From: TMED8 sp964468005
Lineage (GTDB): Bacteria; Pseudomonadota; Alphaproteobacteria; Rhodospirillales; Casp-alpha2
Length of the DNA stretch: 7,988 nt
Assembly: GCA_964468005.1 (NCBI GenBank)
Contig: CAYXUT010000141.1
Coordinates: 1 to 7,988 of the forward strand
Direction of reading: 5' to 3'
Both the position numbers and the translations under genes were made by a program. Under the pieces are notes generated by a model. The model had not been told where the DNA came from and did no database searches. It was given only the letters and a program-made list of their open reading frames with translations. This document shows positions 6,198 through 7,988 of the stretch, in pieces. How positions within the stretch are numbered: the stretch's first letter is position 1; every line of letters starts with the position of its first letter.

Positions 6198-6492
6198 ATG
6201 GTATCCAAATTAAGGCGTCATAACAAACATATGAGAGACACTATCCATAGCATTTCTAGCGAGTTTAAATATGAATGGATTGCGCAGTGGCGGTCGTTCG
6301 AGCATTAATCGGTAATGCTGGAACATTTCGACGCTGTGGCTAATACGCTGAGTGTTTCAATGGTCCCGAAACCGTTGAACAACGTATCGCGGCGCTGTTC
6401 GACAAGCCTTTTCGCTATTTGCTCACGTGTCCAACGTCTCTTTTATGACGTTCTTTGCGCAGGATGGACGGCCAGGCCAGATTTTCGTATAA
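6198..6492 (+). pseudogene. Decayed gene remnant of unknown family
   Basis: Three successive plus-strand reading segments join into one protein-like sequence. The first opens with ATG at 6198 (a second ATG is at 6231), runs through EFKYEWIAQWRSFEH, meets a TAA at 6306 and continues in the same frame as VMLEHFDAVANTL to about 6350. The second frame (6350 to about 6433) reads CFNGPETVEQRIAALFDKP and then FRYLLTCP. The third (6433-6489) reads NVSFMTFFAQDGRPGQIFV and stops at 6490. Each switch would be repaired by adding one base. The composition is balanced and coding-like, with Trp, Phe and DGRPG-type turns, which is why I read it as a broken gene rather than chance open frames. It points towards the amidase 34 bases downstream, so it may once have been its operon partner. 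I do not recognise the family. Sequencing indels or chance remain possible. Confidence 0.4.
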
Positions 6493-6525
6493 ACATTTGA
6501 ACAGCCTAAGGGGGGAGCAGGTATA

Positions 6526-7959
6526 ATGACTGATCTAACGCAGTTGAACGCGCGGGATGCCGTCAATCTTTTACGTCGGCGGGAAGTGTCGCCGTTGGAA
6601 ATGATAGATGCCGCTGTCACCCGAATAGAAGCCACGGACGGTTCTCTTAATGCTCTGCCAACGCTGTGCGTTGACCGGGCGCGTGACCATGCCGAACGTA
6701 TATTAGAGCAACAAAGCTCAGCGGCTGAGGATAGTCCATCGTGGCTCGGCGGTCTGCCCATCGCAGTTAAGGATTTGAACGACGTGGCAGGCGTAAAAAC
6801 CACCTACGGCTCGCCTCTATTTGCCGATCATATTCCCGAACGATCCGATATTATGGTCGAAACCCTGGAAACTAATGGCGCCATTGTGATTGGCAAGGCC
6901 AATGCGCCCGAGTTCGGTCACGGTGCTAACACTTTTAACGAGGTTTTTGGCAAGACCCGAAATCCATGGAACACGGGAATGACATGCGGGGGGTCATCCG
7001 GCGGATCAGCGGTTGCGCTCGCCACTGGACAAACCTGGCTTGCTACCGGCTCGGATTTAGGATGTAGCGTGCGGACGCCAGCCGCTTTCTGCTCCGTTGT
7101 TGGCCTACGCCCGTCCCCGGGTCGCGTGGCCCGAGGGCCAACGCGTCTGCCCTACGATAACCTCTGGGTGCAAGGGCCTATGGCGCGCTCGGTCGCCGAT
7201 ACGGCCTTGATGCTTGACGCGATGGCAGGCGTTCATCCAAACGACCCCATTTCCCTTGCCGCGCCTAAAGAGGCTTTTTTGCAGTCAGTGGACAACCCGA
7301 CACCACCCAAAAGAGTTGCCTATTCCGCCAACCTGAATGGCCTAACACCAGTTGAGGCCGAAGTCGCCGAAGTTTGTGCAGCAGCGGCTCAGCGATTTTC
7401 CGAGCTCGGCGCGGTGGTTGAGGAAGCATGTCCCGACCTTGGAGATGCGCGGGATATATTTCATGTTCTGCGGGCCAATCAGTTCGTTGGCGAACTGGCG
7501 CCAATTATCGAGGCCGACCGTGACCAGGTGAGACCCGAGGTCGTCTGGAACCTTGAGGAAGGGTATAAGCTGACCATTGAGAAGTTGGCCGAGACAGAGC
7601 GCGCCCGCGGCCGACTTTACGCCCGGGTTGCTGAGTTTTTCGAAACTTATGATCTCCTGGTAACGCCGGCAACTGTCGTCTCCCCATTCGATATCGATAT
7701 CCATGCCATCGACGAGGTGGCGGGACACAAATTCGAGAATTATTTTGACTGGTACACCATTGCTTATGCCATCACGGTGACATCCCTTCCCGCGCTGTCG
7801 TTGCCATGCGGATTTACCGGAAGCGGGATGCCGATAGGCCTGCAGGTGGTCGGGCCGCCTAGAGGCGAGGCCGCTCTTTTGGGGGCGTCGGCGCTTTTCG
7901 AGAAGGTAATGGGCATCGAAGGACAGCTGCCAATAGATCCGCGTTCCGGTGGTTCTTGA
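6526..7959 (+). CDS. Amidase signature family hydrolase
   Basis: A 477-residue amidase-signature enzyme, a cytoplasmic hydrolase of C-N amide bonds using a Ser-cisSer-Lys triad. The catalytic Lys is K82 (PIAVKD), the glycine/serine loop is CGGSSGGSA (154-162) with cis-Ser S157, and the nucleophile is S181 in GSDLGCSVR (175-183), 24 residues later as in malonamidase. The nucleophile loop normally reads GGS; here it is GCS (C180). The C-terminal SLPALSLPCGF and MPIGLQVVGP stretches are standard for the family, and the length is normal. Members range from acetamidase and aryl-acylamidases to GatA; lack of a gatB/gatC context and the overall sequence argue against GatA, and substrate cannot be told. 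The ATG at 6526 has GGAG 8 bases upstream within a purine-rich run. It follows the decayed gene remnant and has no intact co-directional neighbour in the window. Confidence 0.9.
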   Translation: MTDLTQLNARDAVNLLRRREVSPLEMIDAAVTRIEATDGSLNALPTLCVDRARDHAERILEQQSSAAEDSPSWLGGLPIAVKDLNDVAGVKTTYGSPLFADHIPERSDIMVETLETNGAIVIGKANAPEFGHGANTFNEVFGKTRNPWNTGMTCGGSSGGSAVALATGQTWLATGSDLGCSVRTPAAFCSVVGLRPSPGRVARGPTRLPYDNLWVQGPMARSVADTALMLDAMAGVHPNDPISLAAPKEAFLQSVDNPTPPKRVAYSANLNGLTPVEAEVAEVCAAAAQRFSELGAVVEEACPDLGDARDIFHVLRANQFVGELAPIIEADRDQVRPEVVWNLEEGYKLTIEKLAETERARGRLYARVAEFFETYDLLVTPATVVSPFDIDIHAIDEVAGHKFENYFDWYTIAYAITVTSLPALSLPCGFTGSGMPIGLQVVGPPRGEAALLGASALFEKVMGIEGQLPIDPRSGGS

Positions 7960-7986
7960 CTTAACCGTGTAGTTAAGACAGTTTTT
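7960..7986 (+). terminator. Weak hairpin plus T-run after the amidase gene
   Basis: CTTAAC (7960-7965) pairs with GTTAAG (7972-7977) around a 6-base loop, and a run of five T follows at 7982-7986. The stem starts right after the stop codon. It is short and AT-rich, so as an intrinsic terminator it would be weak. Confidence 0.35.
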
Positions 7987-7988
7987 GA

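Noticed and set aside
1932..6381. A shared 16-base word (CCGAAACCGTTGAACA) at 1932-1947 and 6366-6381
   Set aside because: The first copy lies antisense within the FNGFG codons of the dehydrogenase gene. The second lies in the gene remnant, whose better reading is on the opposite sense. Flanks do not match, so chance is the simplest explanation; a second dehydrogenase fragment was considered and dropped.

Overview
The window looks like a piece of a proteobacterial chromosome, probably alphaproteobacterial. The reasons are the protein families present, the strong Shine-Dalgarno sites and mid-range GC; this is an inference from sequence style, not a taxonomic proof. There are no rRNA, tRNA, CRISPR, transposase or phage genes. 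Seven intact genes are spread over both strands with long gaps and repeated changes of direction, as in an accessory catabolic region rather than one operon. GC differs between genes: by eye, a sampled stretch of the 3-hydroxybutyrate dehydrogenase-like gene is near 40% and one of the amidase near 55%, which hints at mixed origins. Layout from left to right: a membrane fatty-acid-desaturase-family protein resembling the rhizobitoxine desaturase group (+, 162-1112, with a corrected start); a D-3-hydroxybutyrate-dehydrogenase-like SDR (-, 1259-2050); an HD-domain protein of the PhnZ/TmpB diiron oxygenase type (-, 2234-2785); a 394-bp divergent intergenic region with a 10-bp-arm inverted repeat; a second SDR oxidoreductase (+, 3180-3980); a VOC/glyoxalase-fold metalloprotein (-, 4028-4483); phosphonoacetate hydrolase PhnA (-, 4766-6019) with a perfect 17-bp palindrome 45 bp upstream of its start; a decayed gene remnant with one in-frame stop and two frame changes (+, about 6198-6492); and an amidase-signature hydrolase (+, 6526-7959) with a weak hairpin/T-run at the right edge. 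The clearest biological theme is carbon-phosphorus bond cleavage. PhnA hydrolyses phosphonoacetate to acetate and phosphate, and PhnZ-type HD enzymes oxidatively cleave 1-hydroxyalkylphosphonates. The usual partners that make their substrates (PhnW and the phosphonoacetaldehyde dehydrogenase for PhnA, the 2-oxoglutarate oxygenase PhnY*/TmpA for PhnZ/TmpB) and phosphonate transporters are not in the window. The HD enzyme has Leu where PhnZ has the substrate-contacting Glu27, so its substrate may not be 2-amino-1-hydroxyethylphosphonate. The two SDRs, the VOC protein and the amidase could process organic parts of such substrates, but nothing in the sequence proves that link.
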